From the NCBI GenBank assembly GCA_044359525.1, contig JBIKLY010000022.1, positions 1-35,895 on the forward strand: a stretch of DNA of 35,895 bases. The letters run 5' to 3'. Made by a program: the position numbers and the translations under genes. The notes below the pieces were generated by a model, which saw only the letters and a list, made by a program, of their open reading frames with translations, was not told the DNA's origin and searched no databases. Below are positions 7,571-16,301 of the stretch, piece after piece; positions within the stretch are counted from its first letter, which is position 1, and each line of letters opens with the position of its first letter. This DNA is from CAJBIL01 sp044359525 (GTDB lineage: Bacteria > Pseudomonadota > Gammaproteobacteria > Burkholderiales > Rhodocyclaceae).

Positions 7571-7714
7571 TCACTGCTCGACATTCCATGACGCATCAAT
7601 TATGCGCTGCATAACGCCTGGCCAAACCCTTGCCTGCCCCCGGATAATCCGGATGCCTTTCGCCAGCGCACTATTCTCCACCGGGCAGATGGTATCTCCC
7701 AATTCCTCAAGCAT
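7571..7714 (-). CDS. Possible small protein of 47 residues
   Basis: An open frame that starts 7 bases after the alpha-2-macroglobulin stop and would encode MLEELGDTICPVENSALAKG and a further 27 residues ending WNVEQ. Composition is protein-like (mixed acidic, basic and hydrophobic residues), but no family is recognised. A GAGG lies only 2 bases before the ATG, too close for a normal ribosome site, so translation would rely on coupling with the upstream gene. The frame stays open upstream inside the alpha-2-macroglobulin gene. It could also be the tail of a lost gene. A 13-base palindrome CCGGATAATCCGG (7640-7652) lies inside it. Confidence 0.25.
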   Translation of the reverse strand: MLEELGDTICPVENSALAKGIRIIRGQARVWPGVMQRIIDASWNVEQ

Positions 7715-7721
7715 CGCCTCG

Positions 7722-10700
7722 TCATTTCGTCGGCCGCTCAACCGTAATCCGATCGGCCGCCGCGCGCCCTTGCACGTCGCGTTCGTACAATGATTCGACG
7801 TAGGCCGGCGGCATGATGAAGCTGCCGCTGTTGGTGGCTTTGATGCGGTAGCTGTATTCGCCGACTTCCTTGCCGGCCGAGCCGTACATGACGACGCGGT
7901 CTTCGCGGATGTCGGCGTATTCGGCGCGCCAGTTGCCGCCGTTGCCGAGGCGATTCACCCAGCCCGGCGTGCCGTCGCCGCTGCCGGCATCTTGCAACAC
8001 CGGCTCGAAACCGCCGGGCAGCAGATCGACGATGGCGATGCTCGGTACCGCGTTGCGGTCGATGGCGCGGATGCGCAGGCGCACCGTTACTTCGTCGCCC
8101 AGACGCACCGATTTGACCGGCTTGCCGGCGCTGTCGAGATATTCGCGGATCAGCTCGATGCCGGCCTTCAGTTCGCCGGCTGGCGGCGCGCGGTCAAAGC
8201 CGGATTCGGTGACGGCGTACCAGGTGGTGATGTCGGCGTCGTTGGCAAAGCGCAGTTTTTCTGCAGCCGCCGAGAAGGCGACGCGCGGAATCAGCTGGCC
8301 GGGCAGCGCCAGCGCTTTGAGCTTGCCGTCCTTGCCGATTTCGCTGATCGCCAGCTTGGCGTTGCTGGCGCCGACGGTCGTTGCGTAGGCGTCGAGCGCG
8401 AGGATGGTGTAGGCCGCCGACAGCGTGTGGAAACGGTTGTCCTGAATCGCCTTGACGACGCCGGCAAATACGGTCGGCGGCAATCCTTTGGCGCGTTTCG
8501 GGAAATGCCGCGCGAGCAGATAGAGCGTTTGCGTGTCGCGCACCTGGGCGTCGTAGTAACGTTGATACGTCGGCCCGGCGCCGTTCTTCTTCAACAGTTC
8601 GACGAGCGGGTCGATCAGCGTTTCGGCGATTTTCTCCTGTTTCAGCAACTGGTAGCTGGCTGCAAGGTAGGCGGCGACCAGATCGTCCTTCCACTCTTTG
8701 GCGTAACGGGCTTCGAGCATTTCGCGCAAGGCCGTGAGCAGCGGCGTCGTGACGATGCCCTGGCGCGTCAGCAGGTAGGCCGCATAGGCGCGCACACGCG
8801 CCTGATGCAGATCCCTGGCCGGGCTGGCGGCGAGTTGTTGCAGGTATTCCAGGCCGCGTTTCTGCATGTCGGCCGGTACGGCATCGCCGCGTTCGCGTGC
8901 TTCAAGCAACAGGTGATAGGCGTAGGCCGAGGCGAATTCGTCGGCTTCCACTGAGGCCGTCCACAAGCCGAAGCCGCCCTCGGCGTTCTGCCGTGAGCGC
9001 AGCACGCGAATTGCTTCATCGAGGTTTTTCGCCGGGCTGCCGGCGCCGCTCGCCTTGGCGAAATCCGGGCGCTTGCCGAGGATTACCGCCGGCAAGGCCT
9101 GGCTGACCAGTTGCTCGGTGCAGGCGTGCGTGAAGTTGGCAAGATAGCTCGACAGGCCGCTGGCCAGCACCAGCGGCAGCGGCGAGGCGGCGGCTTCGAC
9201 CTGCCGGTATTCGGTGTGCAGATCGCGCTTCACCGGAACGTCGATGCTGCCCGTGAAACTGCCCGTGTTGAGCAGCGTGTAGTGCGGCGTCGCCGGGCGC
9301 ACGCTGATCTCCTGTGTCAGCTTCGCCTCCTTGTTGCCGAGGCTGGCCGAGAAGGTGAGCGGCGCCGAGCCGAGCTGCGCGCGCGCGCCGTCGAGCACCT
9401 TGATGCGGAACAACGCAACGCCTTCGCGCATCTCGCCGATCTTCAGTTGCTGGCCGGCATTGCCGCCGACGATCTCCATATGTGGCGGCGTCTTCAGTGC
9501 CACGTTGATCGGCGCTTCCTTGCCCGAACCGGGCACGTTGTTGGCCACGCCGACGCTGACTTCGAATTCGTCACCGGGGACAACGGCCAGCGGCAGGTTG
9601 GGCGACAGCACGAAGTCGCCGCGCACCACGGTTTTACCCTGCGCGGTGCCGATCGTTCCGTCGTTGGCGGCGACGGCCATCAGGCGCAGCGTGCCGTTGA
9701 AAGTCTCGGGCACCTGATAGCTGAATTCCTGTTCGCCCTTGACGTCGACGATGCCCGACCAGAAGACCACCGGCTTGTCGCGCTTGCGCTTGAAGGGGTT
9801 GAGATGGCGGCCGAGCAGCCCTTCGGCGTCGCCGCCGGGGGCGGCGGCGTTCATCAGTTTCTTGAACTCGGGCAGGATCAGGTCGAGGATCTGCGAGGTG
9901 CGTACCTCCAGTGCCCGCTTGCGGTAGAAGTGGCTCAGCGGGTCGGCCATCTGGTAGCGCGCCACCTGCAGGATGCCTTCATCGACGGCGAAGACGACGG
10001 CGCGGGTCGGCTGCGTCGCGCTCAGCTTGATCTTCATCTGCTGGCCGGGTTTGACCAGCGCCGGCGCGCTGAGGGTCAGCTTGTTGGTGCGTGCAGCCAG
10101 ACTGGTCATGAACGGCGTGATGCCGAAAGAGAGCGGGCTGGTGAAGATTTCGTCAGATGCCGGATCGCGGATGAACTGCACCGAGATGTAGCCATTTCCT
10201 TCGAAATCCTTGGGTAGCCGTATCTTCTGCACCGAGGCCAGCGTGCTGGTCTTGAACCACTGGTGCGTGAAGATCCTGTCGCGTTCGATGGTGATCAGCC
10301 CGGCGCCGGTGTAGGGCGCGCGGATGCCGATCTCGATCTCTTCGCCGGGCGTGTAGTCTTTCTTGTTCAGCGTCAGTTGCAGTTCGGCATTGCGCTCCAG
10401 CGAGCGCGTGACATTGCCGACGCCGGCCACCGCGTATTCGATGCGGTTGAGTTCGATGCCCTGCGCATCGCGGATCACCCAGGCGAAATTGCCCGGCGTG
10501 TCGCTGGCCAGCGCCAGCGTGTGGCCCGTTGCGCCAATGGCGAAGGGCGATTCCTTGATCACCGCTTCCTTGTGGCGCGACTCGTATTTCCAGGTGTCGT
10601 TGGCCTGGCGGGTGAGCACCGAGACGTATTTGCGCTCGACCAGTTGCAGGGTGAGTTTGTCCACGGCGATTTTTTTCGCCTGCGCATCGATGGCGATGAT

Positions 10701-13640
10701 CGCCGCGCTGCGCTTCGAGCCGCGCGATACGTGGTCGAAGGCGCCATCGGCCTTGAAGCCGACGAGGAAGGGTAGCTCCGAAACCATCGCCGAGGCGTCG
10801 GCAGTCACGCTGCGGCCGCCCTCCGGCTCGAAGGCGCGAGCCAGGAAATGCAGACGATAGGTGGCTTTGGCGTAGCGCTCCAGCCCGAGGGCGAATTCGG
10901 CGTCGCCTTTCTCGTCGGTCGTGCGCTCCTCCAGCTTGTCGCTGTAGCCTTCCTTGGCGCGTTGCGGGTCGTAGAAGCTGTAATCGGGGTAGCCGCGGAA
11001 TGCCGGATAGGCCGGGCTCAGCGTCAGCGTCGCTTCGACGCGGCGATTGGCTGCCGGCGTGCCGAACAGGTTCTGCGCGTTGACCAGCGCCTTGAGTTCG
11101 GCCGGCTTCACCCAGCCGTCGGCAACCGCGTTCGACAGGCGTGCCGAGACCTTCATGCGATCGGGCTGGAATTCCTGCACCTTGACCGTCGTCGAGCCGA
11201 TGCGTTCGCCGCCCTTGCCGTCTTTCATCAGCGACAGGTTGACCGTGTAGGTGCCGGTCGGTGCGGATTCCAGCGTGGTGTGGCTGATCTCGTTGAAGCC
11301 GCCGGCTTCGACCTTGATCTTTTCGCGTTTGACCGTCAGGCCGCGCGCATCGACGATCTCGACTTCGAGCGGCAGCGAGGCGGCGCTTTTTGCCCAGTCG
11401 GAAGTCTTGACGATGGCGCCAATGCGCAGCGTTTCGCCCGGCCGGTAGATTCCCCGATCGGAGAAGAGATAGGCGCTCAGCTGCTCGGCCATGCGTGCGT
11501 TACGCTCGCCGCCGACATCGAAACGTGAGACGTCGAGGCCACGGTCGCTGCGGTTGAGCGGCAGGAAACTCATGTCGCCGGCCTTCTTCACCAGATACAT
11601 GAGCGGCGCCTTTTCGCGCGACAGGCCGTCAAGCTTGGCGAAGCTGGCACGACCGCTGATGTCGGTTGTCTGCGTCATCAGCGACAGGCCGTTGGCGCCG
11701 ATCACTTCAACGCTGGCGCCGGCGACCGGCGCGCCGGTGTGGATCGATTGGACGAAGACATCCTGCGTGCCGTCGATTGACTTTTTGACCAGAATGCCGA
11801 GGTCGGTGACGACGACCAGGCGTTGTTCGCGGCGCTCCGGGAAATCCTGCGGCGCTTCGCCCTCTTCATCGCCATCACCATCGCCTTCCTCGCCTTCGTC
11901 ATTGTTCTGCGGAGGCGGCGGCGCAACGGCGCCATTCTCCTTGGCCGGATCGTAAGCGCGCACGGTGAGCAGAAAAACGCCGCGCCGCTCGTTGCCGTCA
12001 TTCTTCAGGTAGTCGGCCAGGCTGATCGCCTCGTAATGCGGACGTCCGCGCTTGAGTCCGGGCAGCGGCAGGCTGCGTTCGAAGCGCTCGCTGAGATTGT
12101 CCGGGCCGAAGTTGTAGTTGTTGAAACTCGGGTTGGCGAAGTTGCCGCCGGATTGCGAGACGAGATGCTGAATCTGCGAAGGCAGAATGCGGCCAACCTC
12201 GATCTTGATTCCCGGCAGGTCGCGCACCAGTACCGCCACCTTCTTTTCACCGCTCATCGGCAACAGCGCGCCCTGGCTGAGAATTTTCAGTTCGGAAGGG
12301 AAGGGCGGAATCCTGACGATCTGCTGGAAGCGCTCGCGCAGCACGTAACCGCCAAACGAGCGGATGCCTTTGTCGACCTGCACATAGACGTAGCGGCCGA
12401 CGTCGGCCTTGTGCTTGAAGGCGTGGTTGTCCACGTGCTCGCGTTCGGCCGGGATCGCTTCGAGCGCCAGTTTGTCGCCGGCCTTGAGTACCTTCTCGCT
12501 GATCTCGCCGGGGTCGGACCAGGCGTAGGCGCGCTTCTCGTCGCCTTCTTCGGCTTTGCGCTCCGGGTTCTGCAGCGGCAATACCCAGGCGCTTACGGCT
12601 TGCTGTACGGTGCGTTCGTGAACGTTTTCCGAGGTGGATAGCAGTAGCACCTGTTCCGGCTCGGCGCGCTCGTTGGTCACCACGGTCGGCTGCGCGTCAT
12701 TGACCAGCAGGCTGTAGAGGCCGGGGATCTTGATCCGCGTGTCGAGCGCCTCTTTCATCGGCGTGCCGCCGCGTGTTGCGCCGAGGCCGCCCTCCATTTT
12801 CAGCGTCAGAAAGGATTCTTCCTTGGGGATCGGCAGCGTCTCGGAGTGCACGTAGGCATTGAGTCGCAGCTTGTCGTAACTGACCGAAAAACGCGTCTTC
12901 TCGCCGCCGAAACCGAGGATGCCCGAGGCTTGTTCGCCGAGTTGCAGCGACAGCCGTTTTTCCAGTTCGAGCGGATTTACCGGATGGCTGAAGTTGAGGT
13001 CGATGACCGCCTTTTTCAGCGCCGGATTGACCGGGTCCTGATAAAACTGCGCGTTGACAATCTTTGCTGAAAAAGCTGGCGTCATGAAGCGAAATTCGTA
13101 GCTGTCGAGCAGGGTTTGCGGTGCGATCAGCGTCTTGCCGATGATCACCGTGTGTTCGATGCCAACCGGCCAGTCTTCCTTCGGCTTGAATTCGAGCTGC
13201 TTGTCGGAAATCCAGCGCCATGCGCCGGGCAGCGCTGGCGAAATGCCGATGCCGGCGGTGACTTCCTTGTCGATGTCGGCCAGCGGGGCGACCGAAGCCG
13301 CGAAGGAGACGCGCAGCGGCTGCGGCTCGGCGTTGTTCTCGATGGCCGTGCGTTCAAGCGCGGCGACCTTGAAGCTGACGGTGACCGGTTTCGGCCTGGC
13401 CTGCCACCATTGGTAGCCCCAGTAAGCGCCACCGCCGATGACGCCGGCCATCAGCAGTGCGGCCAGAGTGACGCGTGGTTGCGCCCGCATGCGTCGTCCT
13501 GCCGCGAGCAGCCCGTTGCCGCACCAGTTCAGCCAGGGCGGCGCCTGCCAGCTGAGCTGTCCGAGCAGCGCCTGGCTCAAGGTGGCCAGCAGACGAATGA
13601 CAGCAGCGGATAGCCGTGAGGCTTCGGACAACAGACGCAT
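7722..13640 (-). CDS. Large bacterial alpha-2-macroglobulin with thioester motif
   Basis: A 1972-residue protein of the bacterial alpha-2-macroglobulin family, larger than E. coli YfhM (about 1650). A short N-terminal part is followed by one membrane helix (about residues 57-78), so it is anchored in the inner membrane by a non-cleaved segment; there is no lipobox. Visible family landmarks are SDRGIYRPGE (about 726-735, macroglobulin N domain), FWSGIVDVKGEQEFSYQVPE (about 1291 on, macroglobulin domain before the thioester domain) and CTEQ at 1507-1510, the thioester-forming Cys/Gln pair. The thioester is therefore intact, and the protein should trap proteases covalently in the periplasm. A strongly acidic Asp/Glu/Gly linker lies near 570-595. 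Ribosome site AGGGAG precedes the ATG. Such genes normally precede pbpC; together they are thought to guard and repair the cell wall after protease damage. Confidence 0.93.
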   Translation of the reverse strand: MRLLSEASRLSAAVIRLLATLSQALLGQLSWQAPPWLNWCGNGLLAAGRRMRAQPRVTLAALLMAGVIGGGAYWGYQWWQARPKPVTVSFKVAALERTAIENNAEPQPLRVSFAASVAPLADIDKEVTAGIGISPALPGAWRWISDKQLEFKPKEDWPVGIEHTVIIGKTLIAPQTLLDSYEFRFMTPAFSAKIVNAQFYQDPVNPALKKAVIDLNFSHPVNPLELEKRLSLQLGEQASGILGFGGEKTRFSVSYDKLRLNAYVHSETLPIPKEESFLTLKMEGGLGATRGGTPMKEALDTRIKIPGLYSLLVNDAQPTVVTNERAEPEQVLLLSTSENVHERTVQQAVSAWVLPLQNPERKAEEGDEKRAYAWSDPGEISEKVLKAGDKLALEAIPAEREHVDNHAFKHKADVGRYVYVQVDKGIRSFGGYVLRERFQQIVRIPPFPSELKILSQGALLPMSGEKKVAVLVRDLPGIKIEVGRILPSQIQHLVSQSGGNFANPSFNNYNFGPDNLSERFERSLPLPGLKRGRPHYEAISLADYLKNDGNERRGVFLLTVRAYDPAKENGAVAPPPPQNNDEGEEGDGDGDEEGEAPQDFPERREQRLVVVTDLGILVKKSIDGTQDVFVQSIHTGAPVAGASVEVIGANGLSLMTQTTDISGRASFAKLDGLSREKAPLMYLVKKAGDMSFLPLNRSDRGLDVSRFDVGGERNARMAEQLSAYLFSDRGIYRPGETLRIGAIVKTSDWAKSAASLPLEVEIVDARGLTVKREKIKVEAGGFNEISHTTLESAPTGTYTVNLSLMKDGKGGERIGSTTVKVQEFQPDRMKVSARLSNAVADGWVKPAELKALVNAQNLFGTPAANRRVEATLTLSPAYPAFRGYPDYSFYDPQRAKEGYSDKLEERTTDEKGDAEFALGLERYAKATYRLHFLARAFEPEGGRSVTADASAMVSELPFLVGFKADGAFDHVSRGSKRSAAIIAIDAQAKKIAVDKLTLQLVERKYVSVLTRQANDTWKYESRHKEAVIKESPFAIGATGHTLALASDTPGNFAWVIRDAQGIELNRIEYAVAGVGNVTRSLERNAELQLTLNKKDYTPGEEIEIGIRAPYTGAGLITIERDRIFTHQWFKTSTLASVQKIRLPKDFEGNGYISVQFIRDPASDEIFTSPLSFGITPFMTSLAARTNKLTLSAPALVKPGQQMKIKLSATQPTRAVVFAVDEGILQVARYQMADPLSHFYRKRALEVRTSQILDLILPEFKKLMNAAAPGGDAEGLLGRHLNPFKRKRDKPVVFWSGIVDVKGEQEFSYQVPETFNGTLRLMAVAANDGTIGTAQGKTVVRGDFVLSPNLPLAVVPGDEFEVSVGVANNVPGSGKEAPINVALKTPPHMEIVGGNAGQQLKIGEMREGVALFRIKVLDGARAQLGSAPLTFSASLGNKEAKLTQEISVRPATPHYTLLNTGSFTGSIDVPVKRDLHTEYRQVEAAASPLPLVLASGLSSYLANFTHACTEQLVSQALPAVILGKRPDFAKASGAGSPAKNLDEAIRVLRSRQNAEGGFGLWTASVEADEFASAYAYHLLLEARERGDAVPADMQKRGLEYLQQLAASPARDLHQARVRAYAAYLLTRQGIVTTPLLTALREMLEARYAKEWKDDLVAAYLAASYQLLKQEKIAETLIDPLVELLKKNGAGPTYQRYYDAQVRDTQTLYLLARHFPKRAKGLPPTVFAGVVKAIQDNRFHTLSAAYTILALDAYATTVGASNAKLAISEIGKDGKLKALALPGQLIPRVAFSAAAEKLRFANDADITTWYAVTESGFDRAPPAGELKAGIELIREYLDSAGKPVKSVRLGDEVTVRLRIRAIDRNAVPSIAIVDLLPGGFEPVLQDAGSGDGTPGWVNRLGNGGNWRAEYADIREDRVVMYGSAGKEVGEYSYRIKATNSGSFIMPPAYVESLYERDVQGRAAADRITVERPTK

Positions 13641-13752
13641 GGTGTTTCTCCCTGAGGCGTCCGATGTTCGACGCGATTATGACGGGGAGTTTATCAGGGC
13701 GATGTGCTGGCGGGATAGAAAAACAGCGCCGCTTGTGAGCCGTGGGATGAAT

Positions 13753-14661
13753 TCAGTTTCCAAAAATAAACCGCTCGCCGAGAAAATCGACGAAAGCGCG
13801 TACCTTGGCCGAGAGGTGCATGCGTTCAGGATAGAGCGCGTACACGTCGGCGGGCGCCGATTGCCAGCCGGGCAGGATGCGGCGCAGGCGGCCGGCGGCG
13901 AGGTCGGGGCCGATGTCCCACAGCGAGCGCAGGAGTATGCCGTGCCCTTCGATCGCCCAGCGTACCGCGCTCTCGCCGTCGTTGCTCGACAGCGGGCCGC
14001 CGACCTTGACGCGCACGCCCTCCCGGCCTTTGTTTTCACCCGTTTCGAACAGCTGCCAGCTGCCGTACGCCGTTTCGTTTTCGCGGATGACGATGCAGGC
14101 GTGGCGCGCCAGATCTTTCGGCGTGACGATCGGTGGATGCGTGTCGAGATACGCTGGCGCGGCGCATAGCACGCGGTGGTTGGTCAGCAGGTGGCGCGCG
14201 AAGAGGCGCGAATCGGGTGGCCGTCCGAAGCGGATGCTGACGTCGAAGGCGGCTTCGGTCAGTGCCGGCATGCGGTCGGTGAGTTGCAGCTGCAGTTCGA
14301 CCCTGGGGTGGCGGCGTACGAACTCGCTGACCAGCGGTGCAATGTGCCGTCGCCCGAAGCCGAGCGTCGCGTCGACGCGCAGCAGGCCCTGCGGCTCGCT
14401 GCGGCTACCCGCCAGCTCGCGTTCGAGTTCGGCGATGTCGTCGAGAATGCGCTGCGCCTGCGCCAGATAGCGCTCGCCCTCGGGCGTCGCGGCCAGCGAG
14501 CGCGTCGTGCGGTTGAGCAGGCGGATGCCCAGCCGGCGCTCCAGCGCGGCCAGCCGTCGACTTACCGCTGGCGGCGTCACCCCGAGTTCCTGCGCGGTTG
14601 CGGCCAGGCTGCCGCACTGCATGATGCGGACGAAAAAGGCGAGATCGGAAACGTCGTTCAT
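13753..14661 (-). CDS. LysR-family transcriptional regulator
   Basis: A 302-residue LysR protein. The N-terminal winged helix-turn-helix is clear (SLAATAQELGVTPPAVSRRL, about residues 18-37, then LERRLGIRLLNRTTR), followed by a periplasmic-binding-like effector domain. The GFGRRHIAPLVSEF and DVSIRFG segments are typical of the large CrgA/DsdC-like beta- and gammaproteobacterial subgroup. The ATG at 14661 is preferred because GGAG lies 8 bases before it; a TTG two codons upstream would sit too close to that site. It is divergent from the TauE/SafE gene across a 133-base AT-rich region, so it probably controls that exporter and itself. The effector is unknown. Confidence 0.9.
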   Translation of the reverse strand: MNDVSDLAFFVRIMQCGSLAATAQELGVTPPAVSRRLAALERRLGIRLLNRTTRSLAATPEGERYLAQAQRILDDIAELERELAGSRSEPQGLLRVDATLGFGRRHIAPLVSEFVRRHPRVELQLQLTDRMPALTEAAFDVSIRFGRPPDSRLFARHLLTNHRVLCAAPAYLDTHPPIVTPKDLARHACIVIRENETAYGSWQLFETGENKGREGVRVKVGGPLSSNDGESAVRWAIEGHGILLRSLWDIGPDLAAGRLRRILPGWQSAPADVYALYPERMHLSAKVRAFVDFLGERFIFGN

Positions 14662-14794
14662 CGGCAAGGCTCCGGCGGTTTGATTCGTGCATTGAGGTTA
14701 TCAATGGCTTTCGTGATAGTGAATTATAGCCGCCTGAATAATCGATAAACTTCTCTCAAGGTCAATTGCGTCCGCTGGCGCAGAGGAGAGAATC
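14662..14794. promoter_or_regulatory. Divergent LysR/TauE control region
   Basis: This gap is much more AT-rich than the genes beside it. It holds two near-identical 8-base direct repeats, TGAATTAT (14720-14727) and TGAATAAT (14735-14742), 15 bases apart, and a distant TTATC/GATAA dyad. These are reasonable LysR contact sites, but no single classical T-N11-A palindrome stands out and promoters could not be placed with confidence. Confidence 0.35.
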
Positions 14795-15589
14795 ATGGTG
14801 TGGGAAATCGAGAGTGTCGCCGGGGGTGTCGCTGCGTTGCTGCCGATCCTGCTGCTCGGCTGCGTGCTCGGCTGCGTGGGTGGCCTGCTCGGTATCGGCG
14901 GTGGCATCATCGCCATTCCGATCCTCGCCATGTTCTTCGGCATGGATCAGCAGACGGCGCAGGGAACGGCGCTGGTCATGATCACGCCGAATGTGCTGAT
15001 CGGTTTCTGGCGCTACCGCCAGCGCCACCCTTTTCCGCTGCGCACGGCCGGCGTCGTCGGGCTGGCCACGCTGCTCGCCACCTGGCCGGCGGCGCGTCTG
15101 GCCGTGTTGATGAATCCGCATCTGTTGATGCTCTGCTTTGCCGTTTTCCTGATCGCGCTGTCAGCCTATTTCCTGTGGGGAACGCGCGCTGCCGTGGCGA
15201 ACCACACGGCGGCGCGTACGCCGTGGAACGAGCGCTATCTGCCGGCGGTTGGCGTCGTCGGCGGGCTGTTTGCCGGCCTCTTTGGCGTCGGCTCGGGGAT
15301 CGTCGCCGCACCGCTGCTGGTGCGTGGTTTCGGCAAGCGGCAGGCGGTGGCGCAGGGCATCGCGCTGGCGCTGGTCGTTCCCGGCGCGCTGGTCGCGCTG
15401 GCGACTTTTGCGCAGGCCCGGCAGGTCGACTGGCAGGTCGGCAGCCTGCTCGCCGTCGGCGGCATGGCCACCGTCTCGTGGGGCGTCGCCTGGGCCCATC
15501 GCCTGCCGGAAGCTTGCCTGCGCCGCGTCTTCGCCCTTCTGCTGCTGCTGACGGCCGGGCTGATGATCCGCCAGGGGCTGGCCGGCTGA
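14795..15589 (+). CDS. TauE/SafE-family membrane exporter
   Basis: A 264-residue membrane protein with about eight helices and the two internal repeats typical of TauE/SafE: GGLLGIGGGIIAIPILAMFF (about residues 29-48) and GGLFAGLFGVGSGIVAAPLL (about 155-174). Members export sulfite, sulfoacetate or other organosulfur anions; some have other or unknown substrates. The ATG follows a strong GAGGAGAG ribosome site. The divergent LysR gene is the probable regulator. A link to sulfur metabolism is possible since soxZ is in the window, but the two loci are 20 kb apart and nothing ties them together directly. Confidence 0.85.
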   Translation: MVWEIESVAGGVAALLPILLLGCVLGCVGGLLGIGGGIIAIPILAMFFGMDQQTAQGTALVMITPNVLIGFWRYRQRHPFPLRTAGVVGLATLLATWPAARLAVLMNPHLLMLCFAVFLIALSAYFLWGTRAAVANHTAARTPWNERYLPAVGVVGGLFAGLFGVGSGIVAAPLLVRGFGKRQAVAQGIALALVVPGALVALATFAQARQVDWQVGSLLAVGGMATVSWGVAWAHRLPEACLRRVFALLLLLTAGLMIRQGLAG

Positions 15590-15828
15590 GCGCCGCGTTT
15601 GTCGTTCGCGGACGACAGGGTAAAACCATGACAAAACAATTGCTTGGCCGTAAAGCGCGGTACCGGTGTCGCCCGGGGCCAACGCTTCGTCTCGCCAGGC
15701 GTCGCTGAAAAAGCACAACGTATTGTTTCGTCGAACAAAAATCCAGCTGGCACGGTGCTCGCTATGTCCTTGCTGCGGCGCCTTGCCGGGTGCCGCATCC
15801 GGCTTGATAAAAAGAAAGGAAGCAGCTC

Positions 15829-16173
15829 ATGAATTTCAACCAGACACTTGTTCGGCTCGTTGCGGCGGGGCTCGTCAGCGCCAGCAGCATGGCAGTTTTG
15901 GCCGGCGGTACGCCGGTGGAGAAAAAAATGGCCACGGTCAGCCGCGCACAGGCGGATTCCAGGCTCGCTGATCTGGTGCTCGTTACCTTGCTTACCGATC
16001 CTGTTCTGACTAACGAGCGCATCGAGGTGATCGCCAAGGAGGGGCGCGTTACCTTGTCCGGCGTGCTCGATCACGACGCCAAACGCAGTCGTGCACTGGA
16101 AATCGTCTCCTACGTGCCAGGCGTGCGCGAGGTGCGCAGCGATATGGAATTGAGCAGCGGCAAGGGCCGCTGA
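15829..16173 (+). CDS. Small secreted BON-domain protein
   Basis: A 114-residue protein with a signal peptide (hydrophobic LVRLVAAGLVSASSMAVLAG, cleavage likely after AVLA near residue 25) and one BON domain: VLVTLLTDPVLTNERIEVIA, the central GRVTLSGVLD strand pair, and SYVPGVREVRSDM. BON domains bind lipid or other periplasmic surfaces, and OsmY-like family members respond to envelope stress. A single BON domain is short compared with OsmY (two). AAGGAAG provides a good ribosome site. The preceding 239 bases hold no recognised gene; transcription is likely independent of the exporter gene upstream. Confidence 0.85.
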   Translation: MNFNQTLVRLVAAGLVSASSMAVLAGGTPVEKKMATVSRAQADSRLADLVLVTLLTDPVLTNERIEVIAKEGRVTLSGVLDHDAKRSRALEIVSYVPGVREVRSDMELSSGKGR

Positions 16174-16301
16174 CGCCTGCACCGGCAATCTTCTGCGCCA
16201 CGCCGTGGGCGAATTCAAAAGCAAGTCCCGGGGTGTTTTGTCGCGTCTCGCCGTCTAGTCTGTGATCCTGCATACTGTCCTTCAGGAAGGGGCGCAGGAT
16301 C

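Noticed and set aside
9111..10217. Long open frame (368 codons) on the plus strand
   Set aside because: Antisense shadow of the alpha-2-macroglobulin gene in high-GC DNA; several similar plus-strand frames occur across the same gene.
15590..15828. Possible small gene between the exporter and BON genes (26- or 62-codon frames)
   Set aside because: No ribosome site, Arg-rich low-complexity translation and no family resemblance.
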